A stretch of 64,000 nt of DNA, from the NCBI RefSeq assembly GCF_024355225.1, contig NZ_VCNH01000008.1, forward strand, positions 682,001 through 746,000, read 5' to 3'. Every line of letters begins with the position of its first letter. Position 1 is the first letter of the stretch. Below are positions 8,855 to 18,489 of this stretch, piece by piece. This DNA is from Roseovarius sp. M141 (GTDB taxonomy: Bacteria; Pseudomonadota; Alphaproteobacteria; Rhodobacterales; Rhodobacteraceae). Made by a program: the position numbers and the translations under genes. The notes below the pieces were generated by a model that did no database searches, was not told where the DNA came from, and saw only the letters and a list, made by a program, of their open reading frames with translations.

Positions 8855-10165
8855 ATGCCGACAGAGATTCTGATGCCCGCGCTGTCCCCCACGATGGAGG
8901 AGGGCACGCTGGCGAAATGGCTGGTCAAGGAGGGCGACACTGTGTCGTCCGGTGATCTGCTGGCCGAGATTGAAACCGACAAGGCCACGATGGAATTCGA
9001 GGCCGTGGATGAGGGCACCATTGGCAAGATCCTGATCGAGGCCGGTACTGAAGGCGTCAAGGTGAACACCGCCATCGCCGTGCTCCTGGAAGAGGGCGAA
9101 AGCGTCGATGATATCGATAGCGATTCGAACCCTGCGCCTGCCAAGGATGCGAAAAAGGACGCGGCCCCCAGCGAGGATGCGAAGACGGATACGCCTGCCG
9201 AGGCTTCCACTGAGGCACCCGCCGCGCCCAAGGGAAAGGATGGCGAGCGTATCTTCGCCTCGCCGCTCGCGCGCCGGATCGCCGCGGACAAGGGGCTGGA
9301 CCTGAGCCAAATCAATGGCTCCGGCCCGCATGGACGTATCGTCAAGGCGGACGTCGAAGGCGCCCAGCCCGCGCCCAAGGCCGCCAAGGCTGACACTGCC
9401 CCCGCGCCAGCCACGAGCGAACCGGCGAAGATGGGTCAATCCGCCGATGCCGTCGCCAAAATCTACGAAGGTCGCGAGTATACCGAGGTCAAGCTGGACG
9501 GCATGCGCAAGACGATCGCCGCCCGCCTGACCGAGGCCAAGCAGACCGTGCCGCATTTCTACCTGCGTCGCGATATCCGTCTGGACGCGCTGCTGAAATT
9601 CCGGGGTGACCTGAACAAGCAGCTGGAAGGGCGCGGCGTTAAACTCAGCGTCAACGATTTCATCATCAAGGCCTGCGCGCTGGCCCTGCAATCCGTGCCG
9701 ACGGCCAATGCCGTCTGGGCGGGGGACCGGGTGCTGCAACTCAAGCCGTCGGATGTGGCCGTTGCGGTCGCTATCGAGGGCGGGCTGTTTACGCCCGTGT
9801 TGAAAGACGCCGACATGAAATCCCTGTCGGCCCTGTCCGCTGAAATGAAGGACTTGGCCGGCCGCGCCCGTGACCGCAAACTGGCGCCGCATGAATATAT
9901 GGGCGGCAGTTTCGCCATCTCCAACCTTGGCATGTTCGGCATCGACAATTTCGATGCGGTCATCAACCCACCGCATGGCGCGATCCTGGCCGTTGGCGCA
10001 GGCGTGAAAAAGCCCGTCGTCGGCGCGGATGGCGAATTGGCTGTGGCGACCGTCATGTCCGTCACGCTCAGCGTCGACCACCGTGTGATTGACGGCGCGA
10101 TGGGGGCCGATCTGCTAAAGCACATCGTGGAAAATCTGGAAAACCCCATGGTGATGTTGGCCTGA
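8855..10165 (+). CDS. pdhC: pyruvate dehydrogenase E2, dihydrolipoamide acetyltransferase
   Basis: A 436-residue E2 core enzyme that moves the acetyl group from lipoamide to CoA. It has one lipoyl domain (1-85, Lys42 in ETDKATME), an Ala/Pro/Lys linker, and a peripheral subunit-binding domain ([14 protein letters not shown] to [11 protein letters not shown], about 130-170). A second linker leads to the catalytic domain, whose active site is [13 protein letters not shown] with His at about residue 409. It ends the pdh operon and is followed at once by a strong terminator. No E3 gene (lpd) is present in the window. Confidence 0.97.
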   Translation: MPTEILMPALSPTMEEGTLAKWLVKEGDTVSSGDLLAEIETDKATMEFEAVDEGTIGKILIEAGTEGVKVNTAIAVLLEEGESVDDIDSDSNPAPAKDAKKDAAPSEDAKTDTPAEASTEAPAAPKGKDGERIFASPLARRIAADKGLDLSQINGSGPHGRIVKADVEGAQPAPKAAKADTAPAPATSEPAKMGQSADAVAKIYEGREYTEVKLDGMRKTIAARLTEAKQTVPHFYLRRDIRLDALLKFRGDLNKQLEGRGVKLSVNDFIIKACALALQSVPTANAVWAGDRVLQLKPSDVAVAVAIEGGLFTPVLKDADMKSLSALSAEMKDLAGRARDRKLAPHEYMGGSFAISNLGMFGIDNFDAVINPPHGAILAVGAGVKKPVVGADGELAVATVMSVTLSVDHRVIDGAMGADLLKHIVENLENPMVMLA

Positions 10166-10195
10166 CACGGCTGAAACACGATTGGATATTGTCAA

Positions 10196-10220
10196 AGCGC
10201 GCCAGACTGGCGCGCTTTTT
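10196..10220 (+). terminator. rho-independent terminator of pdhABC
   Basis: A perfect AGCGCGCCAG/CTGGCGCGCT stem is followed by TTTT, about 30 bp after the pdhC stop codon. It is a textbook intrinsic terminator shape. Confidence 0.9.
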
Positions 10221-10400
10221 CATTTGTGCGCTGCGCCGTGCGCGCCGATGGTCCATGCGCGTGTTTTCGCCCATATCGCCCGCTTTGCCCGACCATTGAA
10301 CCGGGCGGGCAAACACAAATGGAAACAACAGCTTGAAATTTCCTACCGCATTATGATTCACTGCCCTCATAAATAATAATAAAAAACTGAGGTGAGCATC

Positions 10401-11324
10401 ATGAAAATCACACAAGGCAGAGTATTGGCTTGCGCCCTGTTGGCCGTGCCCGGTGCCGGACTGGCGCAGGATTTTGAAGGCAGCGCAACGATAGGGTACG
10501 ACTATTCTTCCGTCTCGAATGGCCGCCCCGACGTGAACAGTTATGCGATGGATGGCGCGGGCACTCTGGGGTTTCAGAACGGGTTCAGCCTGGACTTGGA
10601 TGGATCGTTCCACCATGCCAATCCTGATCGTGGCAGCAACATGGGCGTGTTCGATGCAGGCGGTGTGCTGAACTACCGGTTTGTGACCGGTCCGGTCGTC
10701 GGTGCGTATCTTGAATACGCCAGCCTCGACAGCAACGGCCTGCTGGGCGCGGATATCAACGCAACGTCGTATGGCTTGACCGGCGGCTATGAGGGCCAGC
10801 TATTGCAGGCCAAGCTGTTCTACGGCGGCACAGACGCCAGTGCTGTCGTCGGCGCAACATCGGACTGGACGGATTACGGCCTGACGGTGGCCTATACGCC
10901 GACCCAAAACACCACCGTGGCCGGCTACTGGATGCGCAGCGATATCGACGCGCCCTTTGGAAACACGGATGCGACCAGCTTCGGCGTGGGTGCCGACTAT
11001 AATTTCGGCAATGGGTTCAGCGGATTTGGCGGCATCAGCCGGTTGAACTTCGATGCTCTCAATATTGACGCCACGTCATATGGTCTGGGCGTCGGCTATG
11101 ATCTGAACCAGGTCGCAAGGGTTCCTGCACAGATTTCGCTGGAACTGGCGCGCACCACGATAGATCCGGTCGGGCGCAACACGGACGTCGACTCCATTCG
11201 TCTGGGCGTCACGATCCCGCTGGGTGCGCGCAACACTGCTGGCGCCCCGTTGAACAGCGCCGCAAACAACGCCATGTCGCCGCGCCACAACGCGGTATCG
11301 ACGTTCTACGATAATCTTTACTGA
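10401..11324 (+). CDS. outer-membrane beta-barrel (porin-like) protein
   Basis: A 307-residue protein with a signal peptide ending at about GAGLAQ (residue 22). The mature part is rich in alternating Gly, Tyr, Asp, Ser and Phe strands (ATIGYDYSS, YGLTGGYEGQ, FGVGADYNFG, YGLGVGYDL), as in a transmembrane beta barrel. The last residues (FYDNLY) end in an aromatic residue. I read it as an outer-membrane porin-like protein, but I do not recognise a substrate or a specific family. The ATG at 10401 is chosen over one three codons earlier because GAGG lies at a proper distance. It stands alone between two terminators and has an AT-rich leader. Confidence 0.75.
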   Translation: MKITQGRVLACALLAVPGAGLAQDFEGSATIGYDYSSVSNGRPDVNSYAMDGAGTLGFQNGFSLDLDGSFHHANPDRGSNMGVFDAGGVLNYRFVTGPVVGAYLEYASLDSNGLLGADINATSYGLTGGYEGQLLQAKLFYGGTDASAVVGATSDWTDYGLTVAYTPTQNTTVAGYWMRSDIDAPFGNTDATSFGVGADYNFGNGFSGFGGISRLNFDALNIDATSYGLGVGYDLNQVARVPAQISLELARTTIDPVGRNTDVDSIRLGVTIPLGARNTAGAPLNSAANNAMSPRHNAVSTFYDNLY

Positions 11325-11350
11325 CATTTTGGTGGGACGGCTATGAACGC

Positions 11351-11380
11351 AAAAGAGCGGATGACATCATCCGCTCTTTT
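11351..11380. terminator. bidirectional terminator between porin and cysE
   Basis: AAAAGAGCGGATGA and TCATCCGCTCTTTT form a perfect 14-bp stem around CA, with A and T runs at both sides. It can end the plus-strand porin transcript and the minus-strand cysE transcript. Confidence 0.92.
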
Positions 11381-11437
11381 GTATTTGTCAGACAGGTTCA
11401 GTCTTTGGCTAGGCAGATATCTCGCGCCGGGTCAGCA

Positions 11438-12244
11438 TTACCGCACGCCCAGAAGCTGGTCCATGCGCACGGACGGTTGATCGCATCCTGCCTCGCCCAC
11501 GATCTTGGCTGGAACGCCGGCTACTGTTTTGCAGGGCGGCACCTCCTGTAGCACCACCGAGCCTGCGGCGATGCGGCTGCAATGGCCGACCTTGATGTTG
11601 CCCAGTACCTTGGCGCCCGCGCCGATCAGAACGCCGTTCGCGATCTTGGGGTGCCGGTCCTCTTCTTCCTTGCCCGTGCCGCCCAGAGTGACCGAGTGCA
11701 GCATCGACACGTTATCGCCCACAACCGCCGTTTCGCCAATGACGATGCTGTGTGCGTGGTCGATCATGATCCCCTTGCCAATTTTCGCGGCAGGGTGGAT
11801 GTCGACTCCGAACACCTCGGACACGCGCATCTGGAAAAAGCGGGCCATGTCGCGGCGCCCCTCGCGCCACAGCCAATGCGAAATGCGGTAAGCCTGAAGC
11901 GCCTGAAATCCCTTGAAGAACAGCAGCGGCAGGATATAGCGGTCGCAGGCCGGATCACGGTCATAGACCGCCACGATATCGGCGCGCGCGGCGGTCCCGA
12001 TATCGGGATCGCTGCGATAGGCCCAGTCGCAGATTTCCCGCAGGATCTGCTCGGGCATCTCGTTCGAGGCCAGCTTCATTGACGTGCGGTATGCCAGTGA
12101 TGATTCCAGCGACTTGTGGTGCAAAATACTGGAATGGACCAGTCCGCCCATCAATGGCTCGTCACTGACGGCGGCCATTGCTTCGGATTTGATCTGGTCC
12201 CAGACCGGATCGCATTCGGTTAGCTTTGCGTGCGACTTGCCCAT
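11438..12244 (-). CDS. cysE: serine O-acetyltransferase
   Basis: A 268-residue enzyme that acetylates L-serine with acetyl-CoA, the first step of cysteine synthesis. The N-terminal helical domain contains ARADIVAVYDRDPACDRYI and RISHWLWREGRR. The C-terminal left-handed beta-helix has hexapeptide repeats and the active-site region IDHAHSIVIGETAVVGDN and GGTGKEEEDRHPKI. The second of two close ATG codons is preferred because AGGAG ends only one base before the first but seven bases before the second. It lies next to the GTA cluster on the same strand, an arrangement I recall in other Rhodobacterales. Confidence 0.95.
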   Translation of the reverse strand: MGKSHAKLTECDPVWDQIKSEAMAAVSDEPLMGGLVHSSILHHKSLESSLAYRTSMKLASNEMPEQILREICDWAYRSDPDIGTAARADIVAVYDRDPACDRYILPLLFFKGFQALQAYRISHWLWREGRRDMARFFQMRVSEVFGVDIHPAAKIGKGIMIDHAHSIVIGETAVVGDNVSMLHSVTLGGTGKEEEDRHPKIANGVLIGAGAKVLGNIKVGHCSRIAAGSVVLQEVPPCKTVAGVPAKIVGEAGCDQPSVRMDQLLGVR

Positions 12245-12444
12245 GTCCATGCTCCTTTTTCTTGCGGCTCAATATAGCACGCGCGTGGCAATGGCAAAAC
12301 GCAATGATGTGACGGATATCATCGATCCGATGAATGAGTGCGGTCTTGGCCGCCTCCGGGGCCACGCCGTCGCCTGTCCGGGCAAGCGTTTGGGCGTGGA
12401 ACAAAGATGGCGCACTCAACCGTCCCTCGGGCAAAACGCCCGCA

Positions 12445-12462
12445 GCCGGACCTGGGTCCGGC
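12445..12462. terminator. hairpin downstream of the GTA cluster
   Basis: GCCGGACC and GGTCCGGC form a perfect 8-bp stem around TG, about 30 bp after the g15 stop. There is no T-run on the minus side, so it may be a weak or rho-assisted end of the GTA transcript rather than a classical terminator. The rest of 12251-12492 shows no gene. Confidence 0.4.
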
Positions 12463-12492
12463 CACGGGTTTTTCCGGCCCACGCAACCCGGG

Positions 12493-15400
12493 TCAGCCCC
12501 CAACCACGATTTTAGCGAACACCCCCGCCCCGAACTTGGCCGAGATTTGTGCAACATGCACCTCAAAGGGCATGACAGCACCATCCGCGTCCTGCATTGG
12601 CGCCGCGTACAGCCATTCGGGCGCCGTCAGCACAGTCTCGCGCAGCACCGCGCCGTCCTTGATGACACGCAAGAGATAGCTCTCACTTTCTTCGCCCAAG
12701 GGGACTTCGGGCGTGTCCCACCTGTCCCCGTCGATGCGCGTTCGCCTGATCCAGCTGACGTCGACGGCACCACCGGGCTTGCGCAGTCCGCGCAAATGCG
12801 CCGGGCTGTAGGGGCGCAGCCCGACACCCTCGAACGCCACGATCTCGTGCTGGAACGATGGATCGTCCACCGGTCGGCCCGCCGGTCCGATGCGATAGTG
12901 CTGCGCCCGGCGCCGCATGGTGTCCGGCAGGTTGATCTGGTTTGGGATGCCGTCCAACATCACGATGAAACTGCGCTCGTCCCATCCGAGGTCACCTGCC
13001 GCCTCGGTGCCCAACTGGCCCCGCAGCCGGTGGCTGAGAATATAGGTGTCCTGCCCCACCAGAACGGCATCACGAAATTGCACCAACTCCCAGCCATCGC
13101 TGGTCCCATCGCCAATCGCGCACAGGTTTGCGCCGCTCAGTAGTGCATCGTCATCGACACTTTCCAGCTGCCCCGACAGCATCCGCACCGTCATGCCGTC
13201 GCCCCGGTCGATCAGCCCGGCGGGCGCGGGTGCCAGCGCGGTCTCCAGCACGCCGACGGTCGCGCGCGCTTCGATCAGGCTGTCCAGCCGGTAATTTGCA
13301 TCACTCGCCCCGACATGCAGTGCCACCGCCCCCGGCCAAGGCTGCGCGGTCACGGCCAGATGCGGCGCATGCGGCACTTCGTCTCCGGTCATCAGCGGCA
13401 GATCCAGAAACAGCGGCAGGACAGGCACCGGCGGCACAAAGGGCCGCACCGAGGGCGCGATATCGGCGATGTGGATCGGGCGATAGCTTTCGGGTTCGAT
13501 CCGGACGCCGTCAATACGCTGAGCATTACCCATCTGTTCGACTCGGTCGATGCGGAACAGACCTTTGCCGCCTGCCTCATCCAGTCCGATGACGTCCCCT
13601 GCGCCCAGTGCCAGTTGCGATGGTGGTAGCGTCAAACGCACGGTATCGGTCGATACCCGCGCCTCCGACAGCCACCGCTCGGTCACGGCACGGCCCTCGG
13701 CCCGCGTCATGGCCAGCGGTATGTCCGACGTGGACACCGCATGCGTCGCGTCATCCGGCAGCACCGCCTCCTCTGCGATGACCTCAAAATCGCCGTCTGC
13801 CTCGATGAACCGCAGGCGCACCCGGCCTGCAATCTCGGCCGCGCTGGCGCGTGTTTCCTCTAGCCGCGTGCCGCTTTCTGGATCGCGCACCAGATGGTCC
13901 ATCCCGATCCGGATATCGGCTAGGCCGTCGCGCATGCGAAAGACCAGCAGCCCGTCTCGCTCGATCGCGTCGAACCCGTAGCGCAGCATCAGTGGCTGAA
14001 GCGCCGCGCGCGCATCTGCAACCTGATCGACGATGTAACCGCTCACATAGCCATGCAACCGTGTGGTATCGACATGCAGCAGCCCGGCACGCGCCGTAAT
14101 TTCCTCAACCACCGACGCCAGCGACCGGGACGATGTGCGCCCGGTGATCCAATGCCCCAGCGCATGGTTGCGACCATCGTCCCACAGCGCCTGATTGTTT
14201 GGAAAAAACGGAAACGGGCGCGCGTCCCACGCCCACACATGAGCGCGGTCCATGTCGATCATTGGCGCCCCATATTCGTCAGACACTGGATTATGCGCCG
14301 GATCGGCCCAATAATCGCGCATCGCACGCAGGTATTGCTGTTGGATCAGCTCGTCACGTCGCCCATCGGAAAATTGCGGCAAAGCCGATTCCGATGATTT
14401 CACGTCGACGAACTTGTTCGGCTCGTTCGTGGCCTTGTCGACAGCAGCGCAACCGATCTCGGTAAAGCGGATGGGTTTTGATCCCGGCACCCACGCGCTT
14501 GGCTGCGCGGCGCGCGCACCGGCAATGCGGTCGTGATGCCCGTTCAGCCACCAGTTTCGGATATCCTTGTAGCGCCAGATCCAAGGTTCGCCATGGGCAT
14601 CGTCGGTGATCGGCGTTCGGATTTGTGCCACCCTTGCCTCGGGCGAATGATAGAACCAGTCATAACCTTCGCCGCCTTCGATATTGGCCTTTAGATAGTC
14701 CAGATCGTAGATTGCCCCCCAGTCGGCATCGGCGTGATCCACACCATTGCGCCAGTCCGATAGCGGCATGTAATTGTCGATCCCGATGAAATCGATGTTC
14801 TCATCTGCCCAAAGCGGATCAAGGTGGAAATACCTGTCGCCGGTTCCGTCCTGCGGCTGATATCCGAAATACTCCGACCAATCGGCAGCATAGCCAATTT
14901 TGACGTCAGGCCCCAACAGTGCGCGCACCTCGGCAGCCAATTCTATCAGCGCCGTAACCGCAGGAAAGCTGCCACCGGGCCCGCGGATCTGCGTCAGCCC
15001 ACGCATTTCCGATCCGATGCAGAAGCTTTCGACGCCGCCTGCGGCAGCGCACAGCGCGGCATTGTGCAGGATGAACCGTCGATAGCCCCATTCATCCGGG
15101 CCGCTGTAGTAGACTGGCCCCGCATATGAGGCATTACCCAATTGCGGCCATTGGAAGGGCGGACGATCCCGGCCCGGTATGAGAGGGCGCGAAGGCGCTG
15201 TCGGCGCTGGTGCATCTGTCTGGAAATTGCGTGCCGCCGCCGTTCCGAAAAATGCGGCGACCTCGGCTTCGGCGGCCGCGCTTCGGTCTGGACTACCGAC
15301 ACGTTCCGGTGCTTTGGACAGGGTGATACGCCCACGCCACGGCAGCGCCGGTTGATCATCTGCGTCGCTATAGGGGTCCGGCAGTGCGTTGCCTGCGATC

Positions 15401-16515
15401 TGATCCATCAGGATGAAGGGGTAAAACATTACATCCTGACCTGCGGCTTTCAGTGCCTCTATCGCCTCGATGACGGACTTGTCCGTGGGAGTGCCGCCAT
15501 AGATCGTCTTGCCATCGGATTGCGGCACCTGCTGCGCGGTGCTGCGGGTCAGGCCCGCAACCGCCCATGGCATGTTGCTGGAATCGTATTTCTTCTGCTC
15601 GACTTTGGGGCGCAGGTTGCAATCGCCGCAGCGCAGGTCGTCACCGAACCAGCTGACTACCAGCGAGGTCGATCCGCATTGCGGCAACTCGCCCGTCATG
15701 TTGTCCAGCGCGGTGACAAAATCGGACTTGCCCGACGGTGTATTGACATTCGCCAGCTGCGATGACCCCGGGCCGAAATTCATCGTGACCGGTGTTGTTG
15801 CCAGCGTGTATTCGCCGCTGCCCGGCAACAATGCGACCGCGCGCACGGATCTCACTGGATCCAGCCCCGCGGGATCCTGGTCGGCCTGCGACGGGCGTGT
15901 TACCTCAAACGTGAATTGCGGCACGCGGTTGCCAAAATCGCCCAGGCCCAGATCCTCGATCACCACGTAGGCCGTGCCCCGGTAGGCAGGCACCGTGCCC
16001 GCGCCCTCGACAGCCTCAATCCGGGGGTCGGGTACCTGATCGCGCGTGCCGGTATAGACTCGCATCGTCAGACTGTCGCGCGCGACTTCGGTGCCATCCG
16101 CCCAGACACGTCCGACATGGCTGATCTCGCCCTCGCACAGCGCCAGCGCGACACTGACCGAGTAGCTGAACTGCCGCACCGTTGGCCCCTTGGGCGCGCC
16201 CTTGCCGCCGCCGCTCGCACGGCTGACGTTAACCTCTTCACGAAATTCGGTGGCCCAGATGATCTGTCCGGCCACACGCATACGCCCATAAACCTGCGCA
16301 ATGGCATCGCCCTCACCCGATCCGGTCAGGCGCAGGCGATTGGCCCGGCCCGTGTCCACCACGTCCGAGCCCTGGCCCATCAGGCGCTGATCGATAGACC
16401 GCCCGATGATGCCCCCTGCAAAACGCCCGACGGCGGCCATCGACAGGCCCGCAATGGTGCCGCCCACGGATCCGCCTATTGCCGCGCCTGCGGCCGATAA
16501 TAGAATAGTCGCCAT
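12493..16515 (-). CDS. GTA host-specificity / tail-fibre megatron protein g15
   Basis: A 1340-residue protein, the largest of the cluster. It starts with a Gly/Ala-rich hydrophobic segment (about 1-45). A TIM-barrel-like glycoside hydrolase-type domain follows in the middle (KIGYAADWSEYFGYQPQDG, IDFIGIDNYMPLSDWR, IRFTEIGCAAVDKATNEP), then a phage-tail-type region and a C-terminal receptor-binding part. In RcGTA this protein sits at the tail tip and takes part in cell attachment and DNA entry. The start MATILLSAAG is chosen because it overlaps the g14 stop as ATGA. Its specificity cannot be read from sequence. Confidence 0.93.
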   Translation of the reverse strand: MATILLSAAGAAIGGSVGGTIAGLSMAAVGRFAGGIIGRSIDQRLMGQGSDVVDTGRANRLRLTGSGEGDAIAQVYGRMRVAGQIIWATEFREEVNVSRASGGGKGAPKGPTVRQFSYSVSVALALCEGEISHVGRVWADGTEVARDSLTMRVYTGTRDQVPDPRIEAVEGAGTVPAYRGTAYVVIEDLGLGDFGNRVPQFTFEVTRPSQADQDPAGLDPVRSVRAVALLPGSGEYTLATTPVTMNFGPGSSQLANVNTPSGKSDFVTALDNMTGELPQCGSTSLVVSWFGDDLRCGDCNLRPKVEQKKYDSSNMPWAVAGLTRSTAQQVPQSDGKTIYGGTPTDKSVIEAIEALKAAGQDVMFYPFILMDQIAGNALPDPYSDADDQPALPWRGRITLSKAPERVGSPDRSAAAEAEVAAFFGTAAARNFQTDAPAPTAPSRPLIPGRDRPPFQWPQLGNASYAGPVYYSGPDEWGYRRFILHNAALCAAAGGVESFCIGSEMRGLTQIRGPGGSFPAVTALIELAAEVRALLGPDVKIGYAADWSEYFGYQPQDGTGDRYFHLDPLWADENIDFIGIDNYMPLSDWRNGVDHADADWGAIYDLDYLKANIEGGEGYDWFYHSPEARVAQIRTPITDDAHGEPWIWRYKDIRNWWLNGHHDRIAGARAAQPSAWVPGSKPIRFTEIGCAAVDKATNEPNKFVDVKSSESALPQFSDGRRDELIQQQYLRAMRDYWADPAHNPVSDEYGAPMIDMDRAHVWAWDARPFPFFPNNQALWDDGRNHALGHWITGRTSSRSLASVVEEITARAGLLHVDTTRLHGYVSGYIVDQVADARAALQPLMLRYGFDAIERDGLLVFRMRDGLADIRIGMDHLVRDPESGTRLEETRASAAEIAGRVRLRFIEADGDFEVIAEEAVLPDDATHAVSTSDIPLAMTRAEGRAVTERWLSEARVSTDTVRLTLPPSQLALGAGDVIGLDEAGGKGLFRIDRVEQMGNAQRIDGVRIEPESYRPIHIADIAPSVRPFVPPVPVLPLFLDLPLMTGDEVPHAPHLAVTAQPWPGAVALHVGASDANYRLDSLIEARATVGVLETALAPAPAGLIDRGDGMTVRMLSGQLESVDDDALLSGANLCAIGDGTSDGWELVQFRDAVLVGQDTYILSHRLRGQLGTEAAGDLGWDERSFIVMLDGIPNQINLPDTMRRRAQHYRIGPAGRPVDDPSFQHEIVAFEGVGLRPYSPAHLRGLRKPGGAVDVSWIRRTRIDGDRWDTPEVPLGEESESYLLRVIKDGAVLRETVLTAPEWLYAAPMQDADGAVMPFEVHVAQISAKFGAGVFAKIVVGG

Positions 16516-16964
16516 CAGATACGCTCCTTGGGAAATGTGAAACGCGCCACGATGCGGCGCCGCCATGGCAGGCTCAGTGGGCTTTCGACGACCGCATGGC
16601 CAGAATAGGCATGGACAAAACTGGCCTCGGCGCCGATGCGCCCCGCGATCCCCAGATGCTTGGCCACCGCGCCATCGCGCATGCGAAACAGCAGCACGTC
16701 ACCGGGTGCTTCTTCGGCCGAGGCCTTGGGCAACAAATGCCGCTGCGCGGCCTGCCACAGCGCCTCGATGCGGGCGGGCTCTGACCAATCCATCGAATAG
16801 GCCGGTGGCACTTCAGGTTCGATGCCCAGCACCTCGCGCCAGACGCCGCGCAGCAACCCCAGACAATCGGTGCCCGCGCCCTTGCAGGAGGCCTGATGCA
16901 GATACGGTGTCCCGATCCAGCCGCGCGCGGCGCCAAGGATGTGATCCCCCAGAACGTAAGTCAT
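16515..16964 (-). CDS. GTA tail-tip cell-wall peptidase g14 (NlpC/P60 type)
   Basis: A 149-residue NlpC/P60-type cysteine peptidase that in RcGTA opens the peptidoglycan of the recipient cell. The catalytic Cys34 is in GTDCLGLLRGVWRE and the His is about residue 103 in AKHLGIAGRI. The start MTYVLGDH is taken because it overlaps the g13 stop as ATGA; the open frame reaches further upstream inside g13. Confidence 0.93.
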   Translation of the reverse strand: MTYVLGDHILGAARGWIGTPYLHQASCKGAGTDCLGLLRGVWREVLGIEPEVPPAYSMDWSEPARIEALWQAAQRHLLPKASAEEAPGDVLLFRMRDGAVAKHLGIAGRIGAEASFVHAYSGHAVVESPLSLPWRRRIVARFTFPKERI

Positions 16965-17848
16965 CGGCGACTCCCCCCGTTCAGGCTGCCGGACTTCGCT
17001 GGATCGGAAATGGACCAGTCGTCGCCCGGAATGTCTGGAAATCCCTGATAATTCGCAAAGTTCTGAAATTTTAGCCGACAGGTTAGCGCCCGCTTGTCGC
17101 ACCCCGCCTGCAACCTCAGGCTATCGCCCGCGCGTACATCCGCGCGCAGCGGGTGCCACAGCTCGATCACGCGCTGCACGCCGATCATCCCGTCACGTTT
17201 GATGACGCCGCTCAGCCCCTTGGCCGCGCCGTCCAGCACGATCAGTTGCCCATGCTGGAACCAGCCCGCGTCGAACCCGCCGAACGCCTCGAAATGAAAG
17301 ACGCGGCGCGCGTCAATCTGGACCGCTGCCAATTCGTTGGCATAGCCCGGCGTTGCCATATCGAATGTACAAGCGCCGTCGCCCAGAACTGCCGAGCATG
17401 GCTTTTGAAAAACCCGCCCCAGCGGACGGTTCAGCGCCTCGGTCAGCCCGCGAAGCTCTGCCTCGAATGCCCCGCCCGAGCGACGCAATTCGCCGATCGA
17501 GCCGCGAAATTGCAGATGACGCTGGCGCACGTCCTGCCAGTTGACCAGCCACGCGCGGATCTCGGCCCCGTCATAGCGGCCCGCCTCGATATCCTCCTCG
17601 CGGATCGACACATCGCTCAGCGCGCCCAGTGCTTCGGTATTGTCCACCGACAGGCCGGTGGTCTGCTGTATCGCCAGCGCGCTCAGCCCGGTATCGGCGC
17701 GAAATGTGATCCCGTCGAACTGCAGGGAGCCGTCATGGTCGGTAAACCCCAGCACCGTGCCATCCTTGCGCGCCAGCGCCCAGGCGCGGCAGGTCGTGGT
17801 GACACCCGTCTGCAAATGCGCGTGCAGCTCTGCGTTCAGCCCGCTCAT
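16961..17848 (-). CDS. GTA tail hub protein g13 (DUF2163 family)
   Basis: A 295-residue DUF2163/BR0599-type protein, the baseplate hub in the RcGTA particle. Four cysteines are visible at 151, 160, 250 and 257 (QKPCSAVLGDGACTFD and AGCDKRALTCRLKF). In the RcGTA structure, as I recall, the equivalent cysteines hold an iron-sulfur cluster; here the residues are seen and the cluster is inferred. It overlaps g12 and g14 by 4 bp each. Confidence 0.92.
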   Translation of the reverse strand: MSGLNAELHAHLQTGVTTTCRAWALARKDGTVLGFTDHDGSLQFDGITFRADTGLSALAIQQTTGLSVDNTEALGALSDVSIREEDIEAGRYDGAEIRAWLVNWQDVRQRHLQFRGSIGELRRSGGAFEAELRGLTEALNRPLGRVFQKPCSAVLGDGACTFDMATPGYANELAAVQIDARRVFHFEAFGGFDAGWFQHGQLIVLDGAAKGLSGVIKRDGMIGVQRVIELWHPLRADVRAGDSLRLQAGCDKRALTCRLKFQNFANYQGFPDIPGDDWSISDPAKSGSLNGGSRR

Positions 17849-18477
17849 ACCCGGATCTCCACCACCGGCACATTCGGCGCGTCCCCGGCGTGAAAGCTGG
17901 CAACGCTCACCATGATCCGGTCCGTGTCGAACCGCACCGGCACGTCAAACTCGAAGCCTGCAGTCACGCGGTCGCCGTCATTGGGCGGATGATTGAAGGT
18001 GACGATCCCGGTGGACGTGTCCACCTCGTAATGAACGCCTTCCTTCTGCTCGTCCCCGCCAATGCCAACCCGAACGGTGCCGCGCACCGGCTTGGCGATG
18101 GGTCGTGCATACTCGTGCGCGCCCGAGCGATAGGTTTTGGTCAACTGAAACGTCGGCGTCACGTCGTCGCCGATCGCGATCAGCTGGTCGTCATAAGCCG
18201 GATCCAGCAACGCACTGCCGGATTTGAAGTCTGCCCAATCCTTCCAGCGAAAACCGTGAATCTGCCCGCGCCGCGCCTCGAAAAACGCGATCAGCTTTTC
18301 AATATCGTCCAGCCCGCGCATCGCCACGCCTGCATCATACCGCCTGCGCGAATGCTGCCAGGGCGTGTTGCGCTCCTCAAACCCGTTAGCCAGCGTCACC
18401 ACATCGGTCAGCCGCTCAGGCCCCCCGACCGAGCCAAAGCTCAGGTTCGCCGGAAATCTCACTTCGTGAAAACCCAT
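17845..18477 (-). CDS. GTA distal tail protein g12 (DUF2460)
   Basis: A 210-residue DUF2460 protein that forms the distal ring between the tail tube and the baseplate. Family features are the start MGFHEVRFPANLSFGSVGG, the segment RGLDDIEKLIAFFEARRG, and GFRWKDWADFKSG. It lies 12 bp after g11 and overlaps g13 by 4 bp. Confidence 0.92.
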   Translation of the reverse strand: MGFHEVRFPANLSFGSVGGPERLTDVVTLANGFEERNTPWQHSRRRYDAGVAMRGLDDIEKLIAFFEARRGQIHGFRWKDWADFKSGSALLDPAYDDQLIAIGDDVTPTFQLTKTYRSGAHEYARPIAKPVRGTVRVGIGGDEQKEGVHYEVDTSTGIVTFNHPPNDGDRVTAGFEFDVPVRFDTDRIMVSVASFHAGDAPNVPVVEIRV

Positions 18478-18489
18478 GGTTTCTCTCCT

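Noticed and set aside
12251..12492. Possible small gene between cysE and GTA g15
   Set aside because: Open frames here run into the neighbouring genes and have no ribosome binding site or protein-like features.
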